Of a DNA stretch of 64,000 nucleotides, positions 35,504 to 44,974 are shown piece after piece. A model generated the notes under the pieces. The model did not search any database and was not told the DNA's origin. It saw nothing but the letters and a program-made list of their open reading frames with translations. Location: contig NZ_AUXS01000050.1 in the NCBI RefSeq assembly GCF_001625565.1, forward strand, positions 1-64,000, read 5' to 3'. The number at the start of each line of letters is the position of its first letter. The stretch's first letter is position 1. The position numbers and the translations under genes are program-made. This DNA is from Pseudoalteromonas luteoviolacea NCIMB 1944. GTDB taxonomy: Bacteria > Pseudomonadota > Gammaproteobacteria > Enterobacterales > Alteromonadaceae.

Positions 35504-36607
35504 ATGGAACATATCGATACGCTCGTGATTGGCGCAGGTGTTGTCGGTTTAGCGACAGCGGCCAGACTCAGCCAAAACCGAGATGTCATTGTGATTGAGC
35601 AAGGCTCACACTTTGGCGAGCATACCAGCAGCCGCAATAGTGAAGTGATCCACGCCGGCATTTACTACCCGAGTAACAGTGGTAAAGCACAGCACTGCGT
35701 TGAGGGTAAAGCCATGCTTTATCAACACTGTAAAGAGTACGGTGTACCTTTTGCACAATTAGGTAAAGTGATCACGGCACAAACTGCTGAAGAAGCACAG
35801 GTACTTGAGACACTATTTCAACAAGCCAAACACAATGGAGTCACTGACTTATATTGGCTCAGTAAAGCAGAGTTACAGGCTAAAGCGCCACAGGTCCGCG
35901 CTCAAGAAGGCCTGTTTTCGCCTTCCACAGGCATAGTAGATAGTCACCAATTGATGCTCTCTTTGATTGCGCAACTTGAGCGCAGTCAGGGCCAATATGT
36001 GCCGAATACTGAATTTGTTGCCGCTCACCCTACACCACAAGGGTTTACTGTCGATCTCAACTGTGAAGGCGAGATTTTTCAACTAAGTTGTACAAACTTG
36101 ATCAATGCAGGCGGCTTATTTGCTCAGCACAATGCAGCTAAAATTTCCGGATTGAACCATACACATATCCCACCACTTCACTATTGCCGTGGCCAATATT
36201 TTAGCTATCAAGGCAAACATCCATTTAAACATTTGATCTATCCTGTGCCTCAACAGCATGGGCTGGGTATTCATGCCACACTCGATCTTGCGGGTCAACT
36301 GCGCTTTGGCCCAGATACTCAGTTTATCGAGTCACTAGACTACACGACAGACTCCAGTGCATTAGAAACATTCTATCAAGCGATACAGCGATATTGGCCA
36401 AGCGTTGACAAAAGCAAGCTACATATCGACTACGCGGGGATACGTCCTAAGCTGCAAACAGTTGGTCCACAAGATTTTGTCATCGATAGCGAAGTACAAC
36501 ATGGTATCAAAGGGCTGATCAATTTGTTTGGCATAGAATCTCCTGGGTTAACTGCTAGCTTGTCAATTGCTAAGTTAGTGAGAGAACAGCTCGATCCTAC
36601 GGAATAA
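35504..36607 (+). CDS. FAD-dependent oxidoreductase, L-2-hydroxyglutarate oxidase-like
   Basis: The 367-residue protein starts with the FAD-binding motif DTLVIGAGVVGLATAARLSQ and continues with SSRNSEVIHAGIYYPSNSGKAQHCVEGK, the signature shared with L-2-hydroxyglutarate dehydrogenases/oxidases (DAO family). The C terminus has DYAGIRPKLQ and GIESPGLTASLSIA, also typical. It is shorter than E. coli LhgO (422), and the family includes members of unknown substrate. It is last of the S4-thioesterase-oxidoreductase set and is followed by a strong terminator. Confidence 0.85.
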   Translation: MEHIDTLVIGAGVVGLATAARLSQNRDVIVIEQGSHFGEHTSSRNSEVIHAGIYYPSNSGKAQHCVEGKAMLYQHCKEYGVPFAQLGKVITAQTAEEAQVLETLFQQAKHNGVTDLYWLSKAELQAKAPQVRAQEGLFSPSTGIVDSHQLMLSLIAQLERSQGQYVPNTEFVAAHPTPQGFTVDLNCEGEIFQLSCTNLINAGGLFAQHNAAKISGLNHTHIPPLHYCRGQYFSYQGKHPFKHLIYPVPQQHGLGIHATLDLAGQLRFGPDTQFIESLDYTTDSSALETFYQAIQRYWPSVDKSKLHIDYAGIRPKLQTVGPQDFVIDSEVQHGIKGLINLFGIESPGLTASLSIAKLVREQLDPTE

Positions 36608-36634
36608 AAAAGGCGACACGAGGTCGCCTTTTTT
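36606..36634. terminator. Bidirectional Rho-independent terminator
   Basis: AAAAAAGGCGAC and GTCGCCTTTTTT form a 12-pair stem with a five-base loop, between the converging FAD oxidoreductase and DUF4124 genes. A runs and T runs flank both sides, so it should act on both strands. Confidence 0.93.
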
Positions 36635-36651
36635 ATGCTGATTTGTCACTG

Positions 36652-37161
36652 TTATGTATCATCAAGTTGTTTAGCTCTTTGATCCATCAGTTTTTGGACA
36701 TTTTGCGCATCTTTGACCAGCTTTTTCACTTCGCTTGGCTTCATGCTATTCATACTACCTTTGTCATCTAACTGATCCCCTTGCTCAGCTTTTTCCTTGA
36801 GTATGTCTGTATTTTCAGCAGCCATGATGGTAATTTTAGTCGGATCCAAGGTGTGTACTTGGCTATTTACTCGACTATTCGGTCTGTCTGAATAATGCCA
36901 ATTACCTTTGGCATCTTGCCATTTATATATGGTCGCTTGTGATTTACTTTGTGTCTCATCACCTAGGGCACTTTTTGCAGAATCAACAACATTGTTGAGT
37001 TCACGCTTTGATTTGTCTAATAATGAATTTGCTTGCTGCTGAGCTTCGCCAAAGATCATATCGACGCTAAGATAAGGTTTACCATCTGGGCGTTTAATAA
37101 TAAAAAGCGATGCCAATCCAACCAGCATCATCATGATTAATAGATAACTTGCAGATTTCAT
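36652..37161 (-). CDS. DUF4124 domain protein
   Basis: I place the start at the ATG giving MKSASYLLIMMMLVGLASLFII, because GGAG lies seven bases upstream and a signal anchor follows. The frame is open 29 codons further. The 169-residue product is a membrane-anchored periplasmic protein with an N-terminal helix, a charged region and a DUF4124 segment (ATIYKWQDAKGNWHYSDRPNSR), then a charged helical tail with many Lys, Asp and Gln. DUF4124 proteins are envelope proteins of unknown function. Confidence 0.75.
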   Translation of the reverse strand: MKSASYLLIMMMLVGLASLFIIKRPDGKPYLSVDMIFGEAQQQANSLLDKSKRELNNVVDSAKSALGDETQSKSQATIYKWQDAKGNWHYSDRPNSRVNSQVHTLDPTKITIMAAENTDILKEKAEQGDQLDDKGSMNSMKPSEVKKLVKDAQNVQKLMDQRAKQLDDT

Positions 37162-37310
37162 TTCGGCACTCCTTTTTGCTTGAGGCCACACTCTTATAGT
37201 ATAGCTTGGTATTGCGTACAGTTTGACAATTGGGCAGAAAATTATCAATACAAAAAGATATGAAATGACAGAGAAACACAGAGGGTGGAAATAGATAAAA
37301 AGGGAAGATT

Positions 37311-37339
37311 TTGAGTCGCCACCTAAGTGTGCGACTCAA
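37311..37339 (-). terminator. Candidate terminator of the cysJIH operon
   Basis: Just past the cysH stop, TTGAGTCGC and GCGACTCAA form a nine-pair perfect stem with an 11-base loop. No immediate T run follows on the minus strand; a TTTTT occurs about 10 bases on. It is probably the operon end, but efficiency is uncertain. Confidence 0.5.
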
Positions 37340-37347
37340 GTCAAAAA

Positions 37348-38088
37348 TTAGATGCCATCACCGTCAATATGCAAGCCACATTCGCGGTTAAGACCAAAGA
37401 AGCGGGTTTCTTCTTCTGTCATGCCAGGCTCTAATTTACGTGTCGTATGCACATCACCCATAGACACATATCCTTGCTCCCAAAGCGGGTGATAAGGTAA
37501 GTCATGTTTCGTCAAATACTGATAAACATCTCGGTTGTGCCAATCAATAATAGGATAAACCTTTACACTGCCTCGGCTAATTTCCAAGATTTGCTTATCA
37601 GAGCGTGATGAAGACTGTTGACGACGCAAGCCACTAAACCAAGTACCAACATTCAGCTCTTTCAATGCTCTAGTCATTGGCTCGACTTTATTCAGAGTAT
37701 TGTACTGTTTAATACCCGCTTCGCCTTGCTCCCAAAGCTTGCCAAATTTAGCCTCTTGCCAGGCTGGGCTGTATTCGCTGCGGTAAATTTTAAGGTTTAA
37801 CTTCAGCCTTTCAGTTAGTTCATCCACAAACTGGTAAGTTTCTGGAAATAGGTAACCGGTGTCAGTTAAGACCACAGGAATATCATTTTTCTGCTGTGAT
37901 ACGAGGTGCAGCATCACCGCTGCTTGAATACCAAAACTTGACGACAGCATATGGGTGTCAGGCAGATTCTCAAGCGCCCAAGCAACACGTTCTTCAACAC
38001 TTTTTTGTGCCAACATGCCATTCGCATCGGCAAGAAGTGCCTGCTGTGTCGCTTTATCTAGGGTTAATATTTGCTTAAATTCGCTCAT
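37348..38088 (-). CDS. cysH: Phosphoadenosine phosphosulfate (PAPS) reductase
   Basis: CysH reduces PAPS to sulfite and PAP using thioredoxin. The 246-residue protein has the PP-loop-like SSSFGIQAAVMLHLV, VVLTDTGYLFPETYQF, FSGLRRQQSSSR and the active-site cysteine in the C-terminal ECGLH motif. Absence of the extra CC...CXXC cluster indicates the PAPS-specific rather than the APS type, which fits a separate cysC. It is last in cysJ-cysI-cysH, 38 bases after cysI. A GGGCCC-GATA-GGGCCC hairpin lies in the gap. Confidence 0.97.
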   Translation of the reverse strand: MSEFKQILTLDKATQQALLADANGMLAQKSVEERVAWALENLPDTHMLSSSFGIQAAVMLHLVSQQKNDIPVVLTDTGYLFPETYQFVDELTERLKLNLKIYRSEYSPAWQEAKFGKLWEQGEAGIKQYNTLNKVEPMTRALKELNVGTWFSGLRRQQSSSRSDKQILEISRGSVKVYPIIDWHNRDVYQYLTKHDLPYHPLWEQGYVSMGDVHTTRKLEPGMTEEETRFFGLNRECGLHIDGDGI

Positions 38089-38126
38089 AGCTTGTCCTAT
38101 TATGGGGCCCTATCGGGCCCTTGTTA

Positions 38127-39851
38127 TTAAGCGTGGAAATCCGTTTTTGAAACTTTTACTTCCGCAACAATGCCTTTGCGGATCACAAAATCACCAAAGC
38201 ACTCTTGCTCTTGACGCTCGCCAGCCCATTGACCGATCAACTCATCTAGTGCAGGTAGATAGACATCTTCACTGACGTTTTCTAGATAAAGTTTAGGAAC
38301 ACGCGTGCCTTCACGGTTACCGCCAAGATATACATTGTATTTACCAGGACCTTTACCAACAAAGCCCACTTCCGCCAACATCGCACGGCCACAGCCGTTT
38401 GGACAACCCACAACACGCATGATGATGTCATCATTTGGAATGCTGTGTTTTACCAATAGCGCTTCCGTTTTCTCTACCAATTCAGGTAAATAACGCTCAG
38501 CTTCTGCCATCGCCAATGGACAAGTAGGCAGTGCCACACATGCCATTGAACTCTTGCGCTGCTCGGTATGTGAGTCATCGATTAAGCCGTGCTCACGGGC
38601 AATTTTTTCAATCTCAGCTTTGTCTTCTTCTGCAACACCAGCAATGATCAGGTTTTGGTTCGCAGTCATGCGGAAATCGCCTTTGTGGATCTCTGCAATT
38701 TTGCGGCAACCCGTTTTCAGAGGTTGACCCGGATAATCTAAAATGCGGCCACTTTGTAAAAATAAAGTCAGGTGATGTTTACCATCAATGCCTTCAACCC
38801 AACCGAAGCGATCGCCACGGTGAGTAAATTCGTATGGGCGACTTTGTTCAAACTTCACACCTGCGCGCTTTTCAACTTCTTCTTTAAACGCATCAATACC
38901 GAATGCATCTAATGTATATTTAGTTTTTGCGTTTTTACGATTTACACGGTTACCCCAATCACGCTGTACACTGACCACATGTTCTGCTACTGCCAATGTA
39001 TGCTCAAGAGGAATAAAACCAAAATCATCAGCACGGCGCGGATAAGTATTTACATCGCCGTGAGTCATTGCAAGACCACCACCCACAAGGACATTGAAAC
39101 CGACCAATTTGCCTTCTTCAGCAATAGCCACAAAGTTCAAGTCATTGGCGTGCACGTCCACTTCGTTATTCGGTGGAATAGTCACTGTGGTTTTAAACTT
39201 ACGCGGTAGATAAGTAGAACCTAGAATAGGCTCTAAATCCGTTGAATCTTTACGTTCGCCATTTAGCCAAATTTCTAAATAGGCACGTGTTTTTGGTAGT
39301 AAGTGCTCAGAGATCTTCGCAGCCCACTCATACGCTTCTTGGTGAAGCTCTGACTCAACAGGGTTCGTTGTACAGAGTACATTTCGGTTAACGTCACCCG
39401 CTGTTGCAATTGAATCGATACCCACATCATGCAAGGTTAAGTGCATTTCTTTGATATGCGGCTTTAATACACCATGGAACTGGAATGTTTGACGTGTTGT
39501 CAGACGAATACTGCCATAAGAGGTTTTCTCCTCAGCAAACTTATCAATGGCTAACCACTGATCTGGCTGAATGATACCACCTGGCATACGTGCACGTAAC
39601 ATCACGTTGTGCAGCGGCTCTAGCTTTTGCTTAGTACGCTCAGCACGAATATCTCGGTCATCCTGCTGGTACATGCCATGGAAACGGATCAGTTGGAAGT
39701 TGTCCTTGGTAAAGCCACCTGTTAATTGGTCGCCTAAATCGGTTTCAATGGTACCGCGCAAGTGCTGACTCTCTGTTTTTAAACGCTCGTTGTCAGCAAA
39801 TTTAGCCGCAGGATCGTGCTTACTATTGGGCTTGTAATCTTGATTGCTCAT
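38127..39851 (-). CDS. cysI: Sulfite reductase hemoprotein (beta) subunit
   Basis: CysI reduces sulfite to sulfide at a siroheme-[4Fe-4S] site. The 574-residue protein has the cluster ligands in ACVALPTCPLAMAEAERY and the CPNGCGRA motif, plus the duplicated sulfite/nitrite reductase ferredoxin-like halves (RMPGGIIQPDQW; GDFRMTANQNLIIAG). Its siroheme comes from CysG at 17347. It is 51 bases downstream of cysJ. Confidence 0.98.
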   Translation of the reverse strand: MSNQDYKPNSKHDPAAKFADNERLKTESQHLRGTIETDLGDQLTGGFTKDNFQLIRFHGMYQQDDRDIRAERTKQKLEPLHNVMLRARMPGGIIQPDQWLAIDKFAEEKTSYGSIRLTTRQTFQFHGVLKPHIKEMHLTLHDVGIDSIATAGDVNRNVLCTTNPVESELHQEAYEWAAKISEHLLPKTRAYLEIWLNGERKDSTDLEPILGSTYLPRKFKTTVTIPPNNEVDVHANDLNFVAIAEEGKLVGFNVLVGGGLAMTHGDVNTYPRRADDFGFIPLEHTLAVAEHVVSVQRDWGNRVNRKNAKTKYTLDAFGIDAFKEEVEKRAGVKFEQSRPYEFTHRGDRFGWVEGIDGKHHLTLFLQSGRILDYPGQPLKTGCRKIAEIHKGDFRMTANQNLIIAGVAEEDKAEIEKIAREHGLIDDSHTEQRKSSMACVALPTCPLAMAEAERYLPELVEKTEALLVKHSIPNDDIIMRVVGCPNGCGRAMLAEVGFVGKGPGKYNVYLGGNREGTRVPKLYLENVSEDVYLPALDELIGQWAGERQEQECFGDFVIRKGIVAEVKVSKTDFHA

Positions 39852-39902
39852 GGTTTTTCCTAAATTCTATACAGTGACGGTAAAAGTGCGTGATGACGCC
39901 TA

Positions 39903-41723
39903 TTAATAGACGTCTTTTTGATAACGGTTAGCACTACGCAACTCTTTCAAATACTGCTCGGCCTGCTCATCATCTTTACCACCATAGGTCTTAACGATGT
40001 CTAGCAGCGCCTGATGCACATCTTTGGCCATGCGTGTAGCATCACCACACACATAGAAATGCGCACCTTTTTCTAACCAAGCAAAAACTTCTTCGCCCTT
40101 TTCACGTAAGCGGTCTTGAACGTAAATTTTTTCTGCCTGATCCCGGCTAAATGCTAAATCCACTCGGTTTAGCAATCCTGACTTCACATACCCTTGAATT
40201 TCTACTTGGTATAAGAAGTCTTGTGTAAAGTGAGGGTTACCGAAGAATAACCAGTTATCCCCTTCAGCTTCACGGGCATCTCGCTCTTGTAAAAACGCTC
40301 TGAATGGCGCGATACCAGTGCCTGGACCAACCATGATCACAGGCGTATTATCATCACTTGGCAAACGGAAGTTGTCATTGTGCTCACTGAACACTTTGAC
40401 CTTAGTGCCTTCCTCAACGCGATGCGCTAAGAACCCAGAGCAACCACCAAAATGCTGCTCACCAAACGCGTCAAATTCAACCAAACCCACTGTGAGGTGA
40501 ACTTCTTCTTCTACCTCTGATTGGCTCGATGCAATAGAGTACAAACGCGCTTGTTGTTTACGGCAACACTCTACAAGTGATTGTGCTGCAATCTCGCTCG
40601 GATTTTGTTTGATCACATCAAATATCTGACGCGCTTCCAAATACTCACGCAGTGCCGCCTTGTCTGCAACTAGCTTCGCCAAGTCCTCATTCCCAGTGGC
40701 TGTTGCATACTTCTCTACAAACCCAGGGTATGACTGGGTTAATTCGAGCTTTTCAATCAGTGCATCGCGAACACTCAAGATGTCATTGCCCAGCGTAACT
40801 TCACTTTCTGGTGCAATATTTAATGCTTTTAATACTTCATCAACCAGCACTTCATCGTTTAGGAAATACACCCCGAGTGCATCACCTGGTTGATAGCTGA
40901 TATCAGAACCTTCTAGATCAATTTCGATATGGCGCACATCTTTAGTCGAATCACGACCTGTGATCTTCACAGCGGTCGCAATTTCAGCAGTGAATGGATT
41001 TTGCTTTGTATACTGGCTATGTGCAGCTTGCGGTGCGCCAAAAGGGGCACTCACAACATTCGTGGCACCACCTGCAGCTTGCTGTGCTTTGAGCTCTGGC
41101 TCAAATGCATCTAGCGCTGACGCGATCCACGCTTCAGCCTGCTCTTCGTAATCGACATCTAAATCAGCGCGAGCAACGACACTTTCGGCACCGAGCTTCT
41201 GTAAGCGCTCTTCAAAGTCAATCGCTGTTTGACAGAAGAACTCGTAACTTGAATCACCTAAACCTAATACCGCAATTTTAACACCGTCTAGCTTAGGTGC
41301 TTTTTTACCAACTAAGAATTCATGTAAATTTTCAGCATCTTCTGGCGGCTCACCCTCACCGTATGTCGATACCGCAACGGCAATAAATTTTTCTTTCTTT
41401 AAGTTGCCAGACTTATAGTCCGCCATGTTAACTAGCTTGACCTCTAAGCCTCGTGACTTAGCTTGTGCTTCAAGCTGCGCTGCAACACCTTTGGCATTGC
41501 CCGTTTGCGAACCATATAAAATAGTCAATGGAGCAGCATCTTGCGCTGGCGCAGCTGCTTGACCAAGCACGCCACCAAGCGCCGCAGTATTGGCATTTGC
41601 AGCCAAGTAACCACTCACCCAAGCTTGTTGAATTGGGTTTAGTTCTGCCACTAACCCCTGTAACTTTTGCAGTTGTTCTTGTGAAAGCGGACTTGCCGCA
41701 GCACTCAGTTGACTTAACAACAT
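39903..41723 (-). CDS. cysJ: Sulfite reductase flavoprotein (alpha) subunit
   Basis: CysJ passes electrons from NADPH through FAD and FMN to CysI. The 606-residue protein has an N-terminal flavodoxin domain (about 65-205; LTILYGSQTGNAKGVA), the FAD-binding segment RLYSIASSQSEVEEEVHLTVG and the NADPH-binding MVGPGTGIAPFRAFLQER and YVCGDATRMAKDVHQAL. It ends RYQKDVY as usual. It is first of the operon. Upstream lie an inverted repeat at 41798-41834 and the motif shared with cysG. Confidence 0.98.
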   Translation of the reverse strand: MLLSQLSAAASPLSQEQLQKLQGLVAELNPIQQAWVSGYLAANANTAALGGVLGQAAAPAQDAAPLTILYGSQTGNAKGVAAQLEAQAKSRGLEVKLVNMADYKSGNLKKEKFIAVAVSTYGEGEPPEDAENLHEFLVGKKAPKLDGVKIAVLGLGDSSYEFFCQTAIDFEERLQKLGAESVVARADLDVDYEEQAEAWIASALDAFEPELKAQQAAGGATNVVSAPFGAPQAAHSQYTKQNPFTAEIATAVKITGRDSTKDVRHIEIDLEGSDISYQPGDALGVYFLNDEVLVDEVLKALNIAPESEVTLGNDILSVRDALIEKLELTQSYPGFVEKYATATGNEDLAKLVADKAALREYLEARQIFDVIKQNPSEIAAQSLVECCRKQQARLYSIASSQSEVEEEVHLTVGLVEFDAFGEQHFGGCSGFLAHRVEEGTKVKVFSEHNDNFRLPSDDNTPVIMVGPGTGIAPFRAFLQERDAREAEGDNWLFFGNPHFTQDFLYQVEIQGYVKSGLLNRVDLAFSRDQAEKIYVQDRLREKGEEVFAWLEKGAHFYVCGDATRMAKDVHQALLDIVKTYGGKDDEQAEQYLKELRSANRYQKDVY

Positions 41724-41797
41724 TGTCTATTCCCCGTAACCCATTTCGTTTTACTTGCTCTGGCACTTTAGTGTGCAGGTCATTTAATAGCATGCAG

Positions 41798-41834
41798 GAT
41801 ACTGTTCCTATCTCTTAACAAAAAGAACAGTATC
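41798..41834. promoter_or_regulatory. Inverted repeat upstream of cysJ
   Basis: GATACTGTTC (41798-41807) and GAACAGTATC (41825-41834) form a perfect ten-base inverted repeat with a 17-base spacer, 75-111 bases before the cysJ start. The spacing suggests an operator with two half sites or a hairpin near the promoter. There is no T run to suggest a terminator. The binding protein is unknown; CysB is one option. Confidence 0.5.
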
Positions 41835-41847
41835 TGCTTTGTTATTC

Positions 41848-41858
41848 CTTTTAGTTAT
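41848..41858. promoter_or_regulatory. CTTTTAGTTAT motif shared with cysG promoter
   Basis: The 11-mer CTTTTAGTTAT, preceded by TTATTC, lies 125-135 bases before the cysJ start. The identical 11-mer forms half of the palindrome upstream of cysG (17225-17235). A common LysR-type regulator, most simply CysB, is the likely reader, by inference. Confidence 0.45.
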
Positions 41859-41993
41859 GAAAAGAAAAAAACACCAACGAAAACAGATTAAAAGAAATGT
41901 TTATTTTTTGATCTAATTTTTATTAGCATTTTAATAACGGGTGTGGAGTTTTAGCGCCCGTGATTTATTAGATCAAAATAACAAGAGAACAAA

Positions 41994-43631
41994 ATGAAAC
42001 GAAACATAAAAAACCGGGCGTATATACAAATTGCGATTTTAGCAGGTATTTACAGCTCATCAGGCCACACACAAGTTGACAATGGTAGCTTTGAACAATG
42101 GCAACAAAACACCCCGAGTAGTTGGACTACCATTGATTCAGGGATCACAACATCACCTGTTAACACCCCTGTACAGCACGGCCAAAGCGCCGCCGCTATC
42201 ACCGTGAACACACCAACGCAGGGCAATACGGATATACGCCAAAGTATTGCCGTGGTTGCAGGACAAACCTATGACTTTAGCACTTGGGTTTACCATACCG
42301 AAGGGGGCGTTAAGTCACGGATATATGTTGATGGTTATCACAGCTATTCCAATGCACAGCAAACAGGGCAATGGCAACAGCTGACTTACCAATACAAGGC
42401 CAGTACCTCTAAAAACATTGAAATCGGTTTACGATTTTATGATGTTACCGGATTTGATGGCAGCGAAGTTGTATACGTTGATAACTTTTCTACCGGCACA
42501 GACGTCAATCCGCCCCCACCGCCTCCCCCGCCACCAACAGGTTGTCAGCACAACACAGTCGCCTTTAGTTTACTGACAGACAATTATGGCAGTGAAACCA
42601 GCTGGCAGTTGGAGAACAAAGCAGGACAAGTCATCAAAAGTGGCAGCGGATACAGTAATAACCAGACAGTTTCGGACACCTTGTGCTTAACAGACGATAC
42701 CTACACTTTTACCATTTCAGATAGCTACGGCGATGGTATTTGTTGTTCACACGGCAATGGACACTATGAGTTTAGCCACAATGGTCAAATATTAATTTCA
42801 GGTGGACAATTCACCGCTCGAGAGCAAAAACAATTTACTTTAGGTAACGATGGTGGCAATGGCCAAGACCCCACAGGATACTATGCCACCGCAGCTGGGC
42901 TTACGGGGCTTGCTCTTAAATCCGAACTCCATGCAATCATAAAGAACCACAACAACCAAGGCTATGGGGCGCTGTGGTCTTTTATTGATCAACATGAACG
43001 CGACCGCTATTTCGAGCAAGATAACTCGGTGCTGGATCGTTATTCTGAGAAACCAAGTGGCGCAGATACCATTAACTTTGTTGCAGTCAGTGGTCAATGC
43101 GGTAGCTACCGAGCTGAGGGAGATTGTTACAATCGCGAACATTCATTTCCTAAAAGCTGGTTTGGCGGCAAGGTCGAGCCAATGAACTCAGATGTACACC
43201 ATATTGTTGCCTCAGATGGTTTTGTTAATGCTAAACGCAATAGCTTCCCCTTTGGTGAAGTTGGCAGCGCCAGTTACACTTCTTCAAATGGCAGTAAGTT
43301 AGGCAGTGCATCCGGGATTAACTATAACGGTACCGTATTCGAACCCATCGATGCCTTTAAAGGTGACTTTGCTCGCATTTACTTCTACATGGCAACACGG
43401 TATGAAAATGTCATTGCCGGGTGGCACAACAAATCAAGCTACGGTAGCGATGTGCTCAATGGCACCTCAGGGTTGGTATTTGAGCCTTGGGTAATAGCCA
43501 TGCTTAAGCGCTGGCATCAACAAGACCCTGTTGATGCCATTGAACGTGCTCGCAACCAAGCTGCCTATGAATATCAAGGTAATCGCAACCCGTTTGTCGA
43601 TCACCCTGAGTTTGTCGAGCAAATTTGGTAG
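41994..43631 (+). CDS. Secreted multi-domain endonuclease I family nuclease
   Basis: The 545-residue protein has a signal peptide, an N-terminal beta-sandwich resembling a carbohydrate-binding module (about 26-165; NGSFEQWQQNTPSSWTTIDSG), a linker of nine prolines, a second small domain with CCSHGNG and DSYGDG (about 175-285) of a kind seen in marine exoenzymes, and a C-terminal endonuclease I domain (about 300-545). The nuclease core shows YNREHSFPKSWFGGKVEPMNSDVHHIVASDG, with the catalytic His and metal-binding Asn residues. It probably degrades extracellular DNA or RNA. A GAGAAC-type ribosome-binding site precedes the ATG. Confidence 0.85.
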   Translation: MKRNIKNRAYIQIAILAGIYSSSGHTQVDNGSFEQWQQNTPSSWTTIDSGITTSPVNTPVQHGQSAAAITVNTPTQGNTDIRQSIAVVAGQTYDFSTWVYHTEGGVKSRIYVDGYHSYSNAQQTGQWQQLTYQYKASTSKNIEIGLRFYDVTGFDGSEVVYVDNFSTGTDVNPPPPPPPPPTGCQHNTVAFSLLTDNYGSETSWQLENKAGQVIKSGSGYSNNQTVSDTLCLTDDTYTFTISDSYGDGICCSHGNGHYEFSHNGQILISGGQFTAREQKQFTLGNDGGNGQDPTGYYATAAGLTGLALKSELHAIIKNHNNQGYGALWSFIDQHERDRYFEQDNSVLDRYSEKPSGADTINFVAVSGQCGSYRAEGDCYNREHSFPKSWFGGKVEPMNSDVHHIVASDGFVNAKRNSFPFGEVGSASYTSSNGSKLGSASGINYNGTVFEPIDAFKGDFARIYFYMATRYENVIAGWHNKSSYGSDVLNGTSGLVFEPWVIAMLKRWHQQDPVDAIERARNQAAYEYQGNRNPFVDHPEFVEQIW

Positions 43632-43650
43632 TTAAAGAGTCGTTAAATAG

Positions 43651-43680
43651 AAAAAAGCGGCCCAATCCATTGGGCCGCAT
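43651..43680 (-). terminator. Rho-independent terminator for the minus-strand gene at 43790
   Basis: GCGGCCCAAT and ATTGGGCCGC form a ten-pair stem with a two-base core; the minus strand continues into six T. It lies beyond the end of the DUF3103-like gene and just after the plus-strand nuclease, and its polarity suits the former. Confidence 0.85.
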
Positions 43681-43789
43681 AACATACTCAGCGCAGAGTC
43701 TACGTGAGTGTTAAAGTAGGTAAGGTAACTGTGTTCCTAACTGATAAATCGATTCGATCTTCCACCACCGCAGCGATTTAAAAGTGCAC

Positions 43790-44974
43790 TTACCTAGGCT
43801 CTATCGTTAAGGGAGATAAAGTCATTTTGGCGTTGTTACTGGCACCCATTAAGTCTGTGTACCTGCGATTTTCAAACAGTGTATAAAACACATCTACATA
43901 GTCATCATCATTGCTAAACCAATGGCTTGGCATCGCTTTTATCAATTCATTGGTCAACTGAGGAATGATGGCATAACCCTGAACGTTGGGATCTGGAATT
44001 AATCTCATTGCCTGTGTGACGATGCTTAAAAAGGTTGATGCAAGCTCTTGATAGTTAGTATTGTCATCATGTTCCATAAATAAAACATCGGCCGCTTGCC
44101 AGCGATAGCGCTCCCAATGAATTAGGATTTGGTTAGGTGTATAGTCTTGCCCATCATGATCTAAATAAGGCAGGTCAACCACATCGAGTGCTGGCTCATC
44201 TCGACTCGGATTAACCCCATTTACAACCGCATAGACTTCAGCTGCCCCAGAGATCCAAGGCTCTTTGTCATCACTCAACCGGATCCGATTAATCACCGAT
44301 GTCGAAATAGCCGCACTCGCAGGAGTTTCAGCTATGGTAGACCATGTGTTATCAGTCTTCGTCAAAGCCAATGCGCTGTGCTGTCGAAAAGTTTTTTGCA
44401 TCACGGCAATTCCTTCGCGATGCACTATCTGTTTATCTAATTCAACGATTAATACCGGGCGCTTGGGCATCTGCTGTGCATCAAGTAAGTGCACTTCACC
44501 ATATTGATCAAATGCCTCAACATGTAACCATTCTGTATCTTCCCCTTTTGGCGCAAATGCGACCAATGGAGACTCTCCTTGCTGCCACGCGGCCAGCATT
44601 GAGCTGTCGGCCAAACGCAATTGATAGACTTGTTGGCTGTGCTCTGTTAGCCCTTTTAATTGACGTGTCAATCGGCTCGCTTGCGCACCCAGCGTGGATG
44701 CATCTGAAGACAAGGTAGCTTGCGCTAAATTAAGTTTATTAAAACTGTTTAGTTGCTTAATCCAACTTTGCTCATTAACTGCAATATCACGCGCAACTGC
44801 TTTTGCAACCACGCGTTTAATATCTGTTACTTGAAAACTTGCAGGGTTAAACCTGTCTATTGATTGCAGTGAAGTATTGAAACTACCGTCTACTTCTGCC
44901 GGTTGCGCATTCGCTTGACCGCTAAAGAGTGAAATGGCGGCTGTCAGCGTCGCCAATTTTAGTAACTTGTTCAT
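43790..44974 (-). CDS. Secreted protein, probable DUF3103 family
   Basis: The 394-residue protein has a clear signal peptide (MNKLLKLATLTAAISLFSGQANA). The mature part contains WISGAAEVYAVVNGVNPSRDEPALDVVDLPYLDHDGQDYTPNQILIHW, which I associate with DUF3103, a family found in Vibrio and Pseudoalteromonas. No catalytic motif is recognisable. It stands alone, with a good promoter (45044-45072) and its own terminator. Function is unknown; the family call is from memory. Confidence 0.65.
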   Translation of the reverse strand: MNKLLKLATLTAAISLFSGQANAQPAEVDGSFNTSLQSIDRFNPASFQVTDIKRVVAKAVARDIAVNEQSWIKQLNSFNKLNLAQATLSSDASTLGAQASRLTRQLKGLTEHSQQVYQLRLADSSMLAAWQQGESPLVAFAPKGEDTEWLHVEAFDQYGEVHLLDAQQMPKRPVLIVELDKQIVHREGIAVMQKTFRQHSALALTKTDNTWSTIAETPASAAISTSVINRIRLSDDKEPWISGAAEVYAVVNGVNPSRDEPALDVVDLPYLDHDGQDYTPNQILIHWERYRWQAADVLFMEHDDNTNYQELASTFLSIVTQAMRLIPDPNVQGYAIIPQLTNELIKAMPSHWFSNDDDYVDVFYTLFENRRYTDLMGASNNAKMTLSPLTIEPR

